Assembly: GCA_002179805.1 (NCBI GenBank)
Contig: NAVB01001359.1
Coordinates: 1 to 12,780, forward strand
Direction: 5' to 3'
DNA: 12,780 nt
Origin: Acanthamoeba lenticulata
Lineage: Eukaryota > Discosea > Longamoebia > Acanthamoebidae
Under the pieces are notes generated by a model. The model did no database searches. It was not told the DNA's origin and worked only from the letters and a program-made list of their open reading frames with translations. A program made the translations under genes and the position numbers. How positions within the stretch are numbered: position 1 is the first letter of the stretch; each line of letters starts with the position of its first letter. Shown here piece after piece: positions 1 to 8,593 of this stretch.

Positions 1-110
1 AAATGCTCGCTACTCGTCAGGTGATGCCCCCCCCCTCCCTCTCCACCTGCCACGAGGAGCGTTTCAAAAATGCTGATGGCGGCTCCTATCCTCCGCTCTC
101 CTCCACGTAC

Positions 111-860
111 CGATCCAAGAGGGCGAGCGCCTCACGAGGTGGCGCGGCTACCATGCCCGACTGCTTGCCGTCCCCCCGCAGCATTACGCCAGCGTGCGAG
201 GCCGCTAGCACATGGGCGCGGTCCTCGTCGTCGTCATCATCGTCATCATTAGTATCAGAGTGGTTGTTCAGCTCTGCATTGTCACCGCTCTGGCGCTCGA
301 GCTCTCCCGAGTCCACATGTGGGAGCGCCTGCGCGGACATTCATGTCCCCCCTCCCGCAAACCACAAATGAGCGCGCGCTCTTTTCTTCTACACCACTCG
401 CGCGAGAAACGTGAAGTTCTATGTGTACCCCTGGAGACAACGAGGAGGCTTCCTCCTCGTGGACAGCACAGCTGTGCATAACGGCGACTCCGGCGCTCAT
501 GGGAGGCGGTCGCAGCAGTTGCGCCAGTGGCAAAAGGTTCGTGCCAACGGCATCAACCTCGGCTCGCTGGGTTGGCGACCACTTTTCGCTGGTGCTTTCG
601 TTGCTGCTGTCGGGCGCACCGCAAACAACGGAGGACGAAACACCGCCGTCAGAGTCGCCCTCACTCACGGCCTCAGCTTGTTCAACTACTGCTCTTGAAG
701 GCGTGTTGGCAGCCACCACGGGGTCTTCTTCTGCTCTGAGCTTTTCGTCCTGTGTTGAGTGGTCACGTCGCTGACGGCGAGCACTGCTTAGGATTGAGGT
801 GCGCCGCGCGCGAGAGTCGTGGTCCACATGGCCAGTAGTGCTGCTGCCCACCCAAGCCAT
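111..860 (-). CDS. Unrecognised acidic protein, 5' part, at least two exons (partial)
   Basis: Read on the minus strand from an ATG at 860-858 (context CTCCATGGC). Exon 1 is 860-429 (144 codons) and ends at a GTACAC donor. Intron 1 is 428-329 (100 bp) and ends GCGCAG. Exon 2 is 328-111 and ends at a GTACGT donor in phase 2. The two exons join in phase 0 and the frame stays open, which is the main support for this strand. The product starts MAWVGSSTTGHVDH, is rich in Ser, Glu and Ala, and carries an Asp/Glu run near residue 170 encoded by the GTC/ATC repeats at 224-250. No domain, signal peptide or membrane segment is visible, so no function is proposed. The next exon is uncertain: an acceptor at 73 would continue the frame but implies a 38-bp intron, so the remainder may lie outside the window. 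Most of what is visible looks like a disordered N-terminal region. The start codon and strand are inferences. Confidence 0.5.
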
Positions 861-1014
861 GGAGCCACAAACGGTGTTAATAATGCGCCGCCAAACTCAC
901 ACACAAACACGTTTCTCTTTGTTTTTCTTTCTTTTTCGTCTCAAATTGGCCAAATTAATTGACAAGGTTACCTCCCCTTTTCATTTTTCGTTTTCGTACG
1001 TTGGAACGGGAAGC
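861..1014. promoter_or_regulatory. Divergent promoter region between the minus-strand gene and the RhoGAP gene
   Basis: Only 154 bp separate the two proposed start codons, which face away from each other, so both transcription starts should fall here. The region is T/C-rich on the plus strand between 910 and 945, with a short AT-rich stretch (aattggccaaattaattgac) near 943-963. I see no convincing TATA box. The role is inferred from gene orientation alone; if either gene has an untranslated 5' exon the promoter would lie elsewhere. Confidence 0.4.
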
Positions 1015-4000
1015 ATGGACGAACGGAAAGAGGCCTTTAACGAGGGACCTCCAACACGAGATCCGCAAACAAGCCCGCGGGGCGGGGGAGTTGCCTCCAT
1101 TGCCACTCTTTTTCCCCTCTCCGCATTGTTGGATACCCCGTCCCATCCGCAACAACAGTCTGCACCGGTGCCGCGCCTGCGTATCGCTGACCTCCAGGGG
1201 GTGGGTACCCCAACTCATGCACACATTGTGTGGCATCTTCAATACCTTAGGAGGGGGGCTTTTGTATGTTTATGGCCATCTTTGGTTGACTTCTCTTTCC
1301 CACTTCTCCTCCCTATCTCACTCTCGGGGTCTATTTCTATTTCTTTGTCTTTTTTTTAAAAAAAAAACTAAAAAAAACAAAAAACAATGTTTATTGCAAT
1401 AAACTAGACAGATGCCACTTCCGCAGCAGGAAAGCAGACGGAAGAGGAAAGGCGCCTGGCCTTGTGGATTGAGCAGGTGGGTCCTCCAGGCGCCTCTGGC
1501 CAGGAAAAGGGATCGTGCCCGATACTAATAGGGGGAGGTGGTGGTGGGCGGGAAGCATAGGTCACAGAGGCGGACATGCGACACTCCGACCTGCTGGAGG
1601 CCCTCCGCTCGGGGGTGGTGCTCATGGAGTACGCCTTTCTACCTGCATACATGCCTGCCTCCCACTCCTAGTCCTTCTCCTCTATGCGTGAATCCAAGAC
1701 CAAAGCCTCCTCCTGATCCCAATCCGATCCGGTATCCATCTATTGGTGTGTTTGTGTGTGTCATAACTGGCCAGGCTGGCCAATCGAATCAAGCCGGGCA
1801 TTTGCGGGCTATCATCATCGTCGTCGTCGTCGTCGTCATCGCCAATAGGCCCCTCGAGCGAAGCGCCAGCTCCCCAGGTGGCCCTCGAGCTGGTACTGCC
1901 GATTGGCTTCCCCCCTCCCCAAATCATCCCTTCTGCCAAAAGCCATTAAGCCTTTTTTCTGTCATAATTACAAAAAACACCAAAACACCAAAACAACCAA
2001 AAACAACAAAAACTAAAAAATTGAAACAAAAAAAAATCAAAACAAAACAAAATGAAAACTTATTATAGGAGAACATAAGGCACTACGTGCGAGCCTGCTG
2101 GGAGTTGGGCGTTCCGAGCGCCGACCTGTTTGCCCCGACTGACCTCTACCATGCGCGAGATCGCGCCCTCGTGCGTCTCGCTCCCTCTTCTCCACTTGCG
2201 GCGCTTTCTGCGGGCGGGGCGGGCGTACAAGCCTGTGCTGGTGATGGTTTGCTCACACCAGTCGATTGGTGTGGCACCACACCTGCGGTGATGGGGCGGG
2301 GACCTGGGGGATGTGCGATTGATGGGTCATCACGACACAACAGGTCATGCGTAATTTGCAGGCCCTCGCTCAAGTGGCCGCGGCCCTCCCCACCTACGAG
2401 GGGCCTCTTCTTTCGTCTGCGCTCTCAGCAGCAGGCCCCTCCGCGACAACACGTCGTACGCCGCGGCGGATGTCAGTCGCACACGATGCTGGTTCGTGCA
2501 CACCTATTTCTGTTGCGCACTTGTCATTCTATTTCAAAAATCATTTTTTTAAAAATAAAATGAAAAATCAAACACAAGGTAATAAATAGAATCATGTGGT
2601 GGGTGATCAACTAATCAGTGTGTGTATTGGGTGGTGGGGGGGGGGAGGCAGGGAGCGGACGGAAGGTCGGGCTTGGCGACCAACAGCAACAACAGCAACA
2701 GCAGAAGCGAGAACAAGACGAAGACAGCGGCCAAGGAGCAGAGAAGCGGGAGGGGGAGGAGGAAGGGGAGAGAGTGAAGGAGGAGGAGAAGGAGAAGGAG
2801 GAGGAGGAGGAGGCAGCCGGCCAAACTGGCGAGGGCCCTGCAGCCAGCAAGGAGCGGCGATGGGCACGAGAGCTCCGCGATGCCCAAGCACTCGCCCGCC
2901 AGTTACAGAAGGAAAATGTCGAGCTTAGGGCGGCGCTCGCCGCGGAACGGTCGAAGGCGCGAGACGCCGAGTATGGAGAGCTGGAGAAGAAGGAACTCAT
3001 GAAGACCATCCGGCTGCTGAGCAAGGAGCGGCGCACCTCCCAGTATGCCATGAACATCACCAAGTTCAAGGCCGAGATGCGGGTTGTTGAACTCGAGGCC
3101 GAGCTGCAGCGCGAACGGGATCTGCGGCGCCGCGCCCAAGGAGGAGACGCAACTGCGCACAGAGGCGCCGCTGTGGAGTCCCCTCGTAGGGAGAAGAAGA
3201 ACGGGGAGGAGCACCAGCAGCAGCAGGATGAGCAGGAGGAGGAGGAGCAGGACGACGACGAGGAGGAGGAGGAGGCCAGCGCGGACTCTTTGCGGGCGGT
3301 GCAGCGACTGGAACGGGAGCTGCGCCAGGAACGGCAACAAAAGCAGGAGCTCGCCCAGCGCGTCACGCGTCTGGAAGCGCTCCTCGAGCGCCTCCAGGAC
3401 GGCCCCGCTCAAGTGGGCCTCCACTCTGGTGCCGAGGTCTGGACAGCACGCCAGAAGCAGCCGCAGCAGCAGCAACAGCAGCAGCTGGGCGCATCACCAG
3501 CGCCTGCCGAAGACGACGCTGCGGAAGACGAGGCGGAAATTGATGCCCTCCAGTCGTCATTGGCGATGTCCCGCACCGTGTCGCGAGAGCACGCCCTGGC
3601 CCTTGTCTACCCCCTCTCTCCCGGTATGTGTTTTTCCGTCAAAACCCCTGCCACGTTTTCTTCTGCTTCTCTATCTCTCTCTCTCTCTATCGCTGTGTAG
3701 AATATAGAACAGCCCCAACCCATGTGTATTGGTCTGATTCGACGGAGCAGAGGCGGGCGGGGGAGCAGGGACAGGAGCAGGAACAGGAGGAGGCGGAGGC
3801 GGCAGTGCCCATCCACTCAACTCGGTGGTGGTGGTGCAGGCCATGAACCACACGCTCTCTCGTGTACGATCCTCACTCCCAATCGGAAGACGAAGACAAA
3901 GAAGAGAAGAGGGGGAGGAGGACCTTCGCCCTTTTCATGGTCATTACGACAAGGAGATAATGTGATCGATGATTGATCTTCTCCTCCTCCTCCTCCTCCT

Positions 4001-7000
4001 CTTCTTCCGTGATGATGCACGCCTGCTTGCCTGGTGTTTGTGCGCGCACATGTGGCCGTCAAGACAGTTGTTGCACTCGTCGCGACTGGTGTCGTGGCGT
4101 GACGTGGCGGAGTTCAGTGTTCTGCTCAAGTCCGACCTCGGACGCCGCCAACTCGCTAATTCACTGGGTGCCTTTGTGCGCAAAGTACGTGCGGTGACGA
4201 GCGGCTCTCTCTCTCTCTCTCCCCTCGCCCCAATTTCTCTCTCTCTCTCTCTTGTCCTCGTGGAGACATCTTTCTTTTTCTTTTTCTTTTCCTCCATCCA
4301 TTTGATCATACGATGGTGGTGCTGACCTGTTGTTGTTGTTGCTGTTGTTGTGGTTGTTGACGGCAGCTCGGGGTCACGTGCCTATCAAAGCCCTCCTTCG
4401 ACCTCTTGGTCAACATTTGCCGCACCATGACCGATGAAATGCAGCGAGCCGCCTCCCCGAGTTGCCCGTACGCGTCGGCGTTTGCTCCTTTTCCTTTTCC
4501 TTGTGTCTGCAACAACCACCAACGACCAACAACGAATACCACATAGGGAATGGATCACCGCGAGCGAGCTCAAGTGGGTGGCCGAGCGGGTGTACTATCG
4601 GGAGCAAAAGAAGGGCAAGGTGGTCCAAGTGCATCTGCTCCACTTTCTCAAGGCCAGTCCCGTGTGGAGCATCCGCGCCCTGTGGGAGACGCACTTCTGG
4701 GAGGTGCTGGCGGGTCTGCAGCGCGCTCTCGAGAGTGGTGGGGCTGCAGCCACCTCCCTGGCGACGACGGCAGCGGGGCCCAACCCCACCACCACCACCA
4801 CCAACGTTGGTGACGGGTCTAAAGAGGGCAAGATGAGCAAGGAGCGCTCGACGCGCACCATGCTCGGCATATTCGGCGGGATGATGATGATGGGCACCAA
4901 GGACAAAGCCGATCGCCTCGCGCGCGACGCCAAGCACATATCCCACCACCAGCACCACCACCACAGTCCGGCCTCTTCTTCATCGACCGGGCTTGTCTCC
5001 TCCCCGCTGCCGTTGGCCTCGTCTGCGTCATCCTCGTCGTTGTCGTCGTCTTCGGACAAGGAGGGAGACGAGGCTTCGGCCTCTCGCAAGAAGCGCAAGG
5101 CCGAGCGTGACGCCAAGGACCCCTTGTCCGCCAAGCCTGGCAGCAGCAGCAGCAGCAGCAGCCTCCTCCTTGATGCCTCGGCACCGGCCAGTTCGCCCAA
5201 TCACCATCCGCACTCGCAGCACCATCTCCGTCGCCCTCCCCGTCACGAGACCCATCACGACGGCGGTGGTGGTGGTGGTCCCTCGTTACCGCTGGACTCA
5301 GGCACGCTCGACGAAACCGAGCAAGAAGAGTGGGAGGTCAGCGGCGATGCCGTCCTCCTCCACCGCCAGGAGCGGCACCTCGAGCCCAAAGCCGAGCAGC
5401 AGCAGCAGCAGCAACAGCAACAACAGCAACAACAGCAATTTGCGCTCTTCCTAGCTGCCCTCCGCCGGGTGGGGGAGCAGATGGTGGACTGGGACGTGCC
5501 TCGCGCCTGCATCCACGACACCTTGGGCGCCCTCGCCCGGCTTCTTCCCCCATCACCGCCCCTTCCCGAACAACAGCAGCAGCAGCAGTCCGGCCTGACG
5601 AGCGTCCTTGTGCGTCGCCCGTATTTTTAAAAGAACATGAACGTGACCCCAGGGGGGGCCCCCTGACTTATGTGGTGTGTGTGCGTTGGGGGCGCAGCAA
5701 TACGTGCATCTCTATGAGAGCGACCCGACGCGCAAGAAACTGGAAAAGCGAATGCTCAAGCGCACCAAGGCCGAGGACGACCGTCGTAAGAAAGTGGAGG
5801 ATAAGGTCCGCTACGCCCTTTCCCTGCCTCTTTTCTTTCACTCTCTCTCTCTCTCTTTCCCTCTCTTTGTCTCTCTGTCTGGATCACCGTTTTCATGCGC
5901 GATGGTGGATGGGTGGATGGGTTGGTTTGGGGGGCGGCTTCGCGCTGCTGGTTTCGTGCGCCATCCGCGTCACAGGAGAACGAGCGGTTGTACAAGCAGT
6001 GGAAAGAAGAGGAGAAGAGGACCAAGGGCCTCCGTGCTGCCGCGACAGGCTCTCCTTTTTCTTCTTCTTCTTCTTCTTCATCAGCAGCAGCAGCAGCATC
6101 GTCATCTTCGGCGTCGGTCGCACCTGCGGGTGAGGAGCGGTCCGGCGGCAGTAGCAGCAGTGGGACAATCGGCGCAGGATCGACTCTGGCACGCAGCCTC
6201 GACGAGCCTGCGGCGGTGGGAGGAGGAGGAGGAGAAGGAGGAGGAGGTCGGCGGAGCAGCGACGAAAGCGGCGCACCAAGCGGGCTGCCGGGCAAATCAC
6301 GCGGCAGGTCCTTCCGTAAGCGCAAGGAGAAGAAGGACGACGGCAGTGGCGGCAAATTCAAGGCTTTCTCGAAAAAGCAGCTGCTACGCGAGAAAGAGAG
6401 GTCGAGGTCGAGGTCGGGAAGCCTCAGTGACGACACCATCACCTCCCTGCTGGCCCACAAGCACAGCGCCGCGGTAAGCGATGGCGATTGTGACGGTGGT
6501 GATGATGGCGGCGACGAGGCGGTGGGCGCCCCGCACCTTAAGCTCTCCGGCAACAGTCGCAAGGCGCGTAAGGACAAGCACCAGGCCGGCGGCGCGGGCA
6601 GCAAGAAGGCCGGTACCAAGATCACTTTCCGCGTCGATGCTGATGTACAGCAGCAGCAGCCCGTCGCTCTGCGCAGCCACTCTAGCGGACCCTCTTCACC
6701 GCCACCCCAACAGGAGACGACCGTGGTATCGGCGGCATCTTCTCCTCCACCGGCCACATCTAGCGGCGGCGGCGGCGACGACGGCGGCGGCGGCGGTGGC
6801 GCGTTGGTGTTGCAGCCGGCCCACGACGAGGACGCGACCCCACGCAGCGAGGCTGCAGTGACGGGCAGTGACGAGCAAGCACCACCTGGGGAGCCAGGCC
6901 AGCAGCAGCAGCAGCAGCGCAAAGGGAAGGAAGGGAAGGGCCACTCGCGCAGCCGCAGCGTGGGCACCTTCATCCCCAACCTCTCCCTCAACCCATTTTT

Positions 7001-8468
7001 GCGGCGAGACGAGGAGGAGGGCGGCGGCGGCAGCAGCTCCAAGTCGGAGGGACGTAGCTTTCCGTCTCTCCTGTCGCCCCGGCGCATCATAACACGCGAC
7101 CGCGATCGCGAGCTCGAGAAGGAGAAGGAGAAGCGCGAGAAGGAGCTTCGGGCCTTCCTCGTCGGGGCCGGGCCTCGTGCTGGCTCCGAATTCCGAACGG
7201 AACCATCCAGCGATGTCCAGGCCCCGCCACCGCTGCCGCCGCAGCTGCCCAGACTCTTTGGTGTTGGCCTCGCGGAGCTGCTGCGGCGCGAGGGAGCCCC
7301 GGCTTCCCTGTTGCCCTCATTCACCGTCGACACCATCGCCATCCTGCACCGTGAAGGTTCACCACCGTTACCGTTTTTATTTATTTATTTATTTATTTAT
7401 TAAAAACAATTTGGAGACTGCAGGACATCACGCTGATTCACTTTGGTTCAATTTTTTTTTTTTTTTTCCTACAACGCAGAGGCCCTTAATGCGGTGGGTC
7501 TCTTCCGCCTGGCCAGCGCACAGTCGGAAATGGACGAATTGGTTGCTTTGCTCGACGCCGGTACGCCCTGTAGTTTGGAGCTCTGTTCTGATCTGCAGTT
7601 CATTTTCGATTCTATTTGTATTTTATTTGTTTTCTTTGTTTTCTTTGTTTTATTGTTTTAATTTTTGTTTTTGACCCTCGACGTGTTGTTGTGTGCAGGC
7701 GAGGTGATCGACTGGGTGAATGTGAGCGCCCACACGGTGGCAGCTCTCTTGAAGCGGTTTCTCAAATGCTTGCCGGAGCCACTCCTGTCATGGAGCTTGT
7801 ACCCGCGCTTCATCGGTGTCGCGAGCCTCTCTGACCCGACCGAACGGTTGCGGGAGTTGCGCCTGCTGGTGGCTCTTCTTCCGGCGGAGAACCGGGCTCT
7901 GTTGGCCCACCTCACGGGCCTGCTCTCCGCGGTAGCGTCACGTGCAGCTACCAACAAGATGAATGCGGCCAATCTGGCCACCGTCATCGGCCCGACCCTG
8001 CTCTATTCTCAGCTTGACGCGCAAGCCTCCTCCAGTTCTCTGCTTGGCAACATGAATGCCGCCAATCTCGTCGTGGAGAACATTATCTCCCTCTACGAGG
8101 AGTTGTTCGCCAACACGTCATCAGGGTCCTGTCCCTCCTCCTCCTCCTCAAGCAACACCTCTTCCGTCTCTTCCTCTTCCGTCTCTGCCTCGGTCGCCGC
8201 TGAACCTACGGACCTGTGTGCGCCACAGTCACCACGTTCCATCGCCGTTGCCGGGAGAGACTCTTCCCTCTCCTCGGCCGCCGCATCGACAGACCAACTT
8301 CAACAAGGTGGCGGCACAACCAACAACGAGTCGCACACGCTAGCAGGACTCAACGAAACTGCCGTCTCTCGCCTTCGCTCTGTACGCGACCAGTGGCGTC
8401 TGCGAGAAACCAGCCACCACTCGGGCGAGCGGCCTCTTGCCCCCTCCCGCCTTACCCCCCGAGACTGA
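1015..8468 (+). CDS. CH / coiled-coil / SBF2-like / RhoGAP multidomain protein, 15 exons, ~1,773 aa
   Basis: Probable Rho-family GTPase-activating protein with an actin-type CH domain. Proposed exons: 1015-1200, 1438-1476, 1570-1628, 1775-1892, 2069-2170, 2344-2455, 2652-3623, 3751-3863, 4068-4184, 4367-4467, 4547-5609, 5698-5805, 5976-7356, 7480-7560, 7699-8468 (stop TGA 8466-8468). Every junction keeps frame and every intron is GT-AG. Domain order by residue: 62-residue N-terminal leader, CH about 64-190, coiled coils about 270-370 and 415-457, SBF2-like segment from about 568, poly-Gln near 923, charged helix 995-1055, Ser/Gly-rich linker to about 1450, RhoGAP about 1455-1655, Ser-rich tail. 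The ATG at 1015 has A at -3 and G at +4. Uncertain points: the exon 1/2 boundary (donor at 1201 or 1205; acceptor after 1426, 1429 or 1437; all in-frame choices differ by at most five residues), the end of exon 4 (1877 or 1892), and exon 12, whose phase requires the weak donor GTCCGC at 5806 rather than GTAAGA at 5786. The product is probably cytosolic or cortical; no signal peptide is visible. One gene rather than two is an inference from unbroken phase. Confidence 0.85.
1438..2400 (+). other. Calponin-homology (CH) domain coding region, exons 2-6 of the RhoGAP gene
   Basis: Five short exons assemble one CH domain of roughly 125 residues. Seen in order: a first helix with the conserved Trp (LALWIEQ), the core helix DLLEALRSGVVLMELANRIKPG that spans the exon 3/4 junction (GA|G, 1628 to 1775), a Ser-run insertion (1810-1840), the ENIRHYVRACWELGVP helix at 2069, DLFAPTDLYHARDRAL, and the last helix VMRNLQALAQVAAAL followed by TYEGP. 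This is the usual order of a single, calponin-type CH domain: tryptophan helix, DG/SG-V-L, KPG, ENI, DL and final V-x-x-L helix. A lone CH domain of this type often binds actin regulators or signalling partners rather than F-actin itself, so actin binding is only a possibility. The Ser run interrupts the loop after KPGICGL. Confidence 0.85.
1893..2068 (+). other. Intron 4 of the RhoGAP gene, with A-rich CAAAA repeats
   Basis: Starts GTACTG and ends TTATTATAG before the ENI exon. From about 1970 to 2060 it is almost free of G on the plus strand and is built from irregular CAAAA/CCAAA units. Intron 1 has a similar A-rich block at 1350-1387. There is no pyrimidine tract next to the acceptor. An alternative donor GTGGCC at 1878 would also keep frame. 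Confidence 0.65.
2743..2812 (+). repeat. GAG/GAA purine repeat, poly-Glu/Lys
   Basis: A purine-only stretch in exon 7 made of GAG, GAA, AAG and AGG triplets, read as Glu- and Lys-rich sequence. The antisense strand gives a spurious long Leu/Pro/Ser reading frame here. Confidence 0.8.
2849..3405 (+). other. Coiled-coil region in exon 7 of the RhoGAP gene
   Basis: Two heptad-like segments are visible. The first, about residues 271-368, includes ALARQLQKENVELRAALAAE and continues through LMKTIRLLSKERRTSQYAMN to ELEAELQRERDLRRR. The second, about 416-457, includes RLERELRQERQQKQELAQRV and LEALLERLQD. Leu recurs at a/d-type spacing with Glu, Arg and Gln elsewhere. They flank a low-complexity Glu/Gln/Asp stretch (3208-3280). 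Likely role: dimerisation or scaffold binding (inference). Confidence 0.75.
4204..4251 (+). repeat. CT dinucleotide tracts in intron 9
   Basis: Two (CT)n blocks, 4204-4221 and 4235-4251, in intron 9 (4185-4366). Comparable tracts occur in other introns: near 3672-3689, 5840-5862, 9560-9579, 10001-10018, 10730-10750 and 12598-12618. Those that are close to acceptors may serve as pyrimidine tracts. Confidence 0.8.
5397..5438 (+). repeat. CAG/CAA repeat, 14 glutamines
   Basis: Fourteen Gln codons: five CAG, then an alternating mix of CAA and CAG. The interruptions by CAA reduce slippage compared with a pure CAG run. The tract lies in exon 11, at the end of the low-complexity insertion and just before the helix LFLAALRRVG. 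Similar shorter Gln runs occur at 3465-3486, 5571-5589 and 6903-6917 in the same gene. Confidence 0.9.
5698..6040 (+). other. Highly charged helical segment, exon 12 and start of exon 13
   Basis: Exon 12 encodes QQYVHLYESDPTRKKLEKRM and a following Lys/Arg/Glu-rich helix ending VEDK. Exon 13 continues ENERLYKQWKEEEKRTKG without a break in phase. The combination looks like one long basic helix closing the SBF2-like unit before the disordered linker. The continuity of the helix across the junction is the reason I prefer the unusual GTCCGC donor at 5806 over GTAAGA at 5786, which would shift the frame. Confidence 0.6.
7240..8112 (+). other. RhoGAP catalytic domain coding region, end of exon 13 to exon 15
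   Basis: The domain accelerates GTP hydrolysis by Rho, Rac or Cdc42-type GTPases. Seen in sequence: GVGLAELLRREG and a VDTIAILHRE helix at the end of exon 13, the arginine-finger motif VGLFRLA in exon 14 (Arg codon 7506-7508, about residue 1500), VNVSAHTVAALLKRFLKCLP followed by EPLLSW in exon 15 (conserved Lys codon 7752-7754), and NKMNAANLATVIGPTLLYSQ (conserved Asn codon 7971-7973). The last helix ends NLVVENIISLYEELF. All three residue types that define an active RhoGAP fold (Arg, Lys, Asn) are present, so the protein should be catalytically competent. Substrate preference cannot be read from the sequence. Confidence 0.92.
7375..7401 (+). repeat. TTTA tetranucleotide repeat in intron 13
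   Basis: About six tandem TTTA units just inside intron 13 (7357-7479) of the RhoGAP gene, followed downstream by a long T-run at 7452-7467 before the CGCAG acceptor. It is a likely polymorphic microsatellite with no coding content. Confidence 0.85.
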
Positions 8469-8593
8469 CACCCATAAAAAAAAAAGGAAAAGAAAATGTA
8501 AAACAAACAAAACGCATGCTGGGGAATTTCACGCACCAGACCAAAAGGTTCCCTAAATACTGGATTGGTGGTGTACTCATCCACAAATTAGTG
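8469..8593 (+). other. Short intergenic gap between the RhoGAP and ATG13-like genes
   Basis: It holds the RhoGAP 3' UTR and the ATG13-like 5' UTR and promoter in 125 bp. An A-rich run follows the stop codon (8474-8510). I see no AATAAA signal. An in-frame upstream ATG at 8516 could extend the downstream protein by 26 residues. Confidence 0.5.

Larger units (their letters stand above)
4068..5590 (+). other. SBF2/KIAA0513-like domain, exons 9-11, with a large low-complexity insertion
   Basis: Exon 9 gives WRDVAEFSVLLKSDLGRRQL; exon 10 gives SKPSFDLLVNICRTMTDEM; exon 11 gives an ELKWVAERVYYRE helix, KVVQVHLLHFLKASPVW, then the aromatic motif RALWETHFWEVL. From memory of the family, this order (a helix with D/E-x-G-R, a helix of type SxxxFxxLV, a Tyr-rich helix, then a Pro-x-Trp strand-like turn and a F/L-W-E-x-x-F-W helix) matches the domain found in KIAA0513 and in myotubularin-related SBF2/MTMR13. 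After residue about 702 the domain seems to be interrupted by about 220 residues of Ser/His/Gly/Gln-rich sequence (4740-5438). It then resumes with an LFLAALRRVGEQMVDWDVPR helix near 5446. The function of this domain type is poorly known; it may bind small GTPase regulators or membranes. The assignment rests on recalled pattern, not on a search. Confidence 0.55.

Noticed and set aside
1397..1403. AATAAA-like hexamer as a polyadenylation signal
   Set aside because: It lies inside intron 1 between exons that join in frame to build the CH domain. A similar hexamer occurs in intron 6, so A-rich introns explain both.
3208..3280. Short tandem repeats as a CRISPR or mobile-element signal
   Set aside because: The repeats are coding triplet runs (Gln/Glu/Asp) without spacers, terminal inverted repeats or a transposase.
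2611..3366. 251-codon minus-strand frame rich in Ser and Cys
   Set aside because: Antisense of the GAG/CAG-rich coiled-coil exon. Its composition is explained by reading purine triplet repeats backwards.
3722..3976. Arg-rich frame starting MCIGLIRR
   Set aside because: Exon 8 read in the phase left by exon 7 (acceptor at 3750) gives a Gly-rich run then LNSVVVVQAMNHTLSR, which is ordered and ends in phase 0 at a GTACGA donor. The Arg-rich frame is an out-of-phase reading of the same repeats.
5786..5791. GTAAGA as the donor of exon 12
   Set aside because: It matches the general eukaryotic consensus but leaves phase 1, which breaks the open frame of exon 13. GTCCGC at 5806 keeps frame and the continuous charged helix.
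5756..7342. 528-codon open frame on the minus strand
   Set aside because: It is the antisense shadow of exon 13. It is made of Ser/Pro/Arg-rich filler, has no recognisable motif, and conflicts with the phase-consistent plus-strand gene carrying the RhoGAP domain.
7375..7401. TTTA repeats as an AU-rich 3' UTR element
   Set aside because: The position is inside an intron that splits the RhoGAP domain, with catalytic motifs on both sides, so it is not in a 3' UTR.
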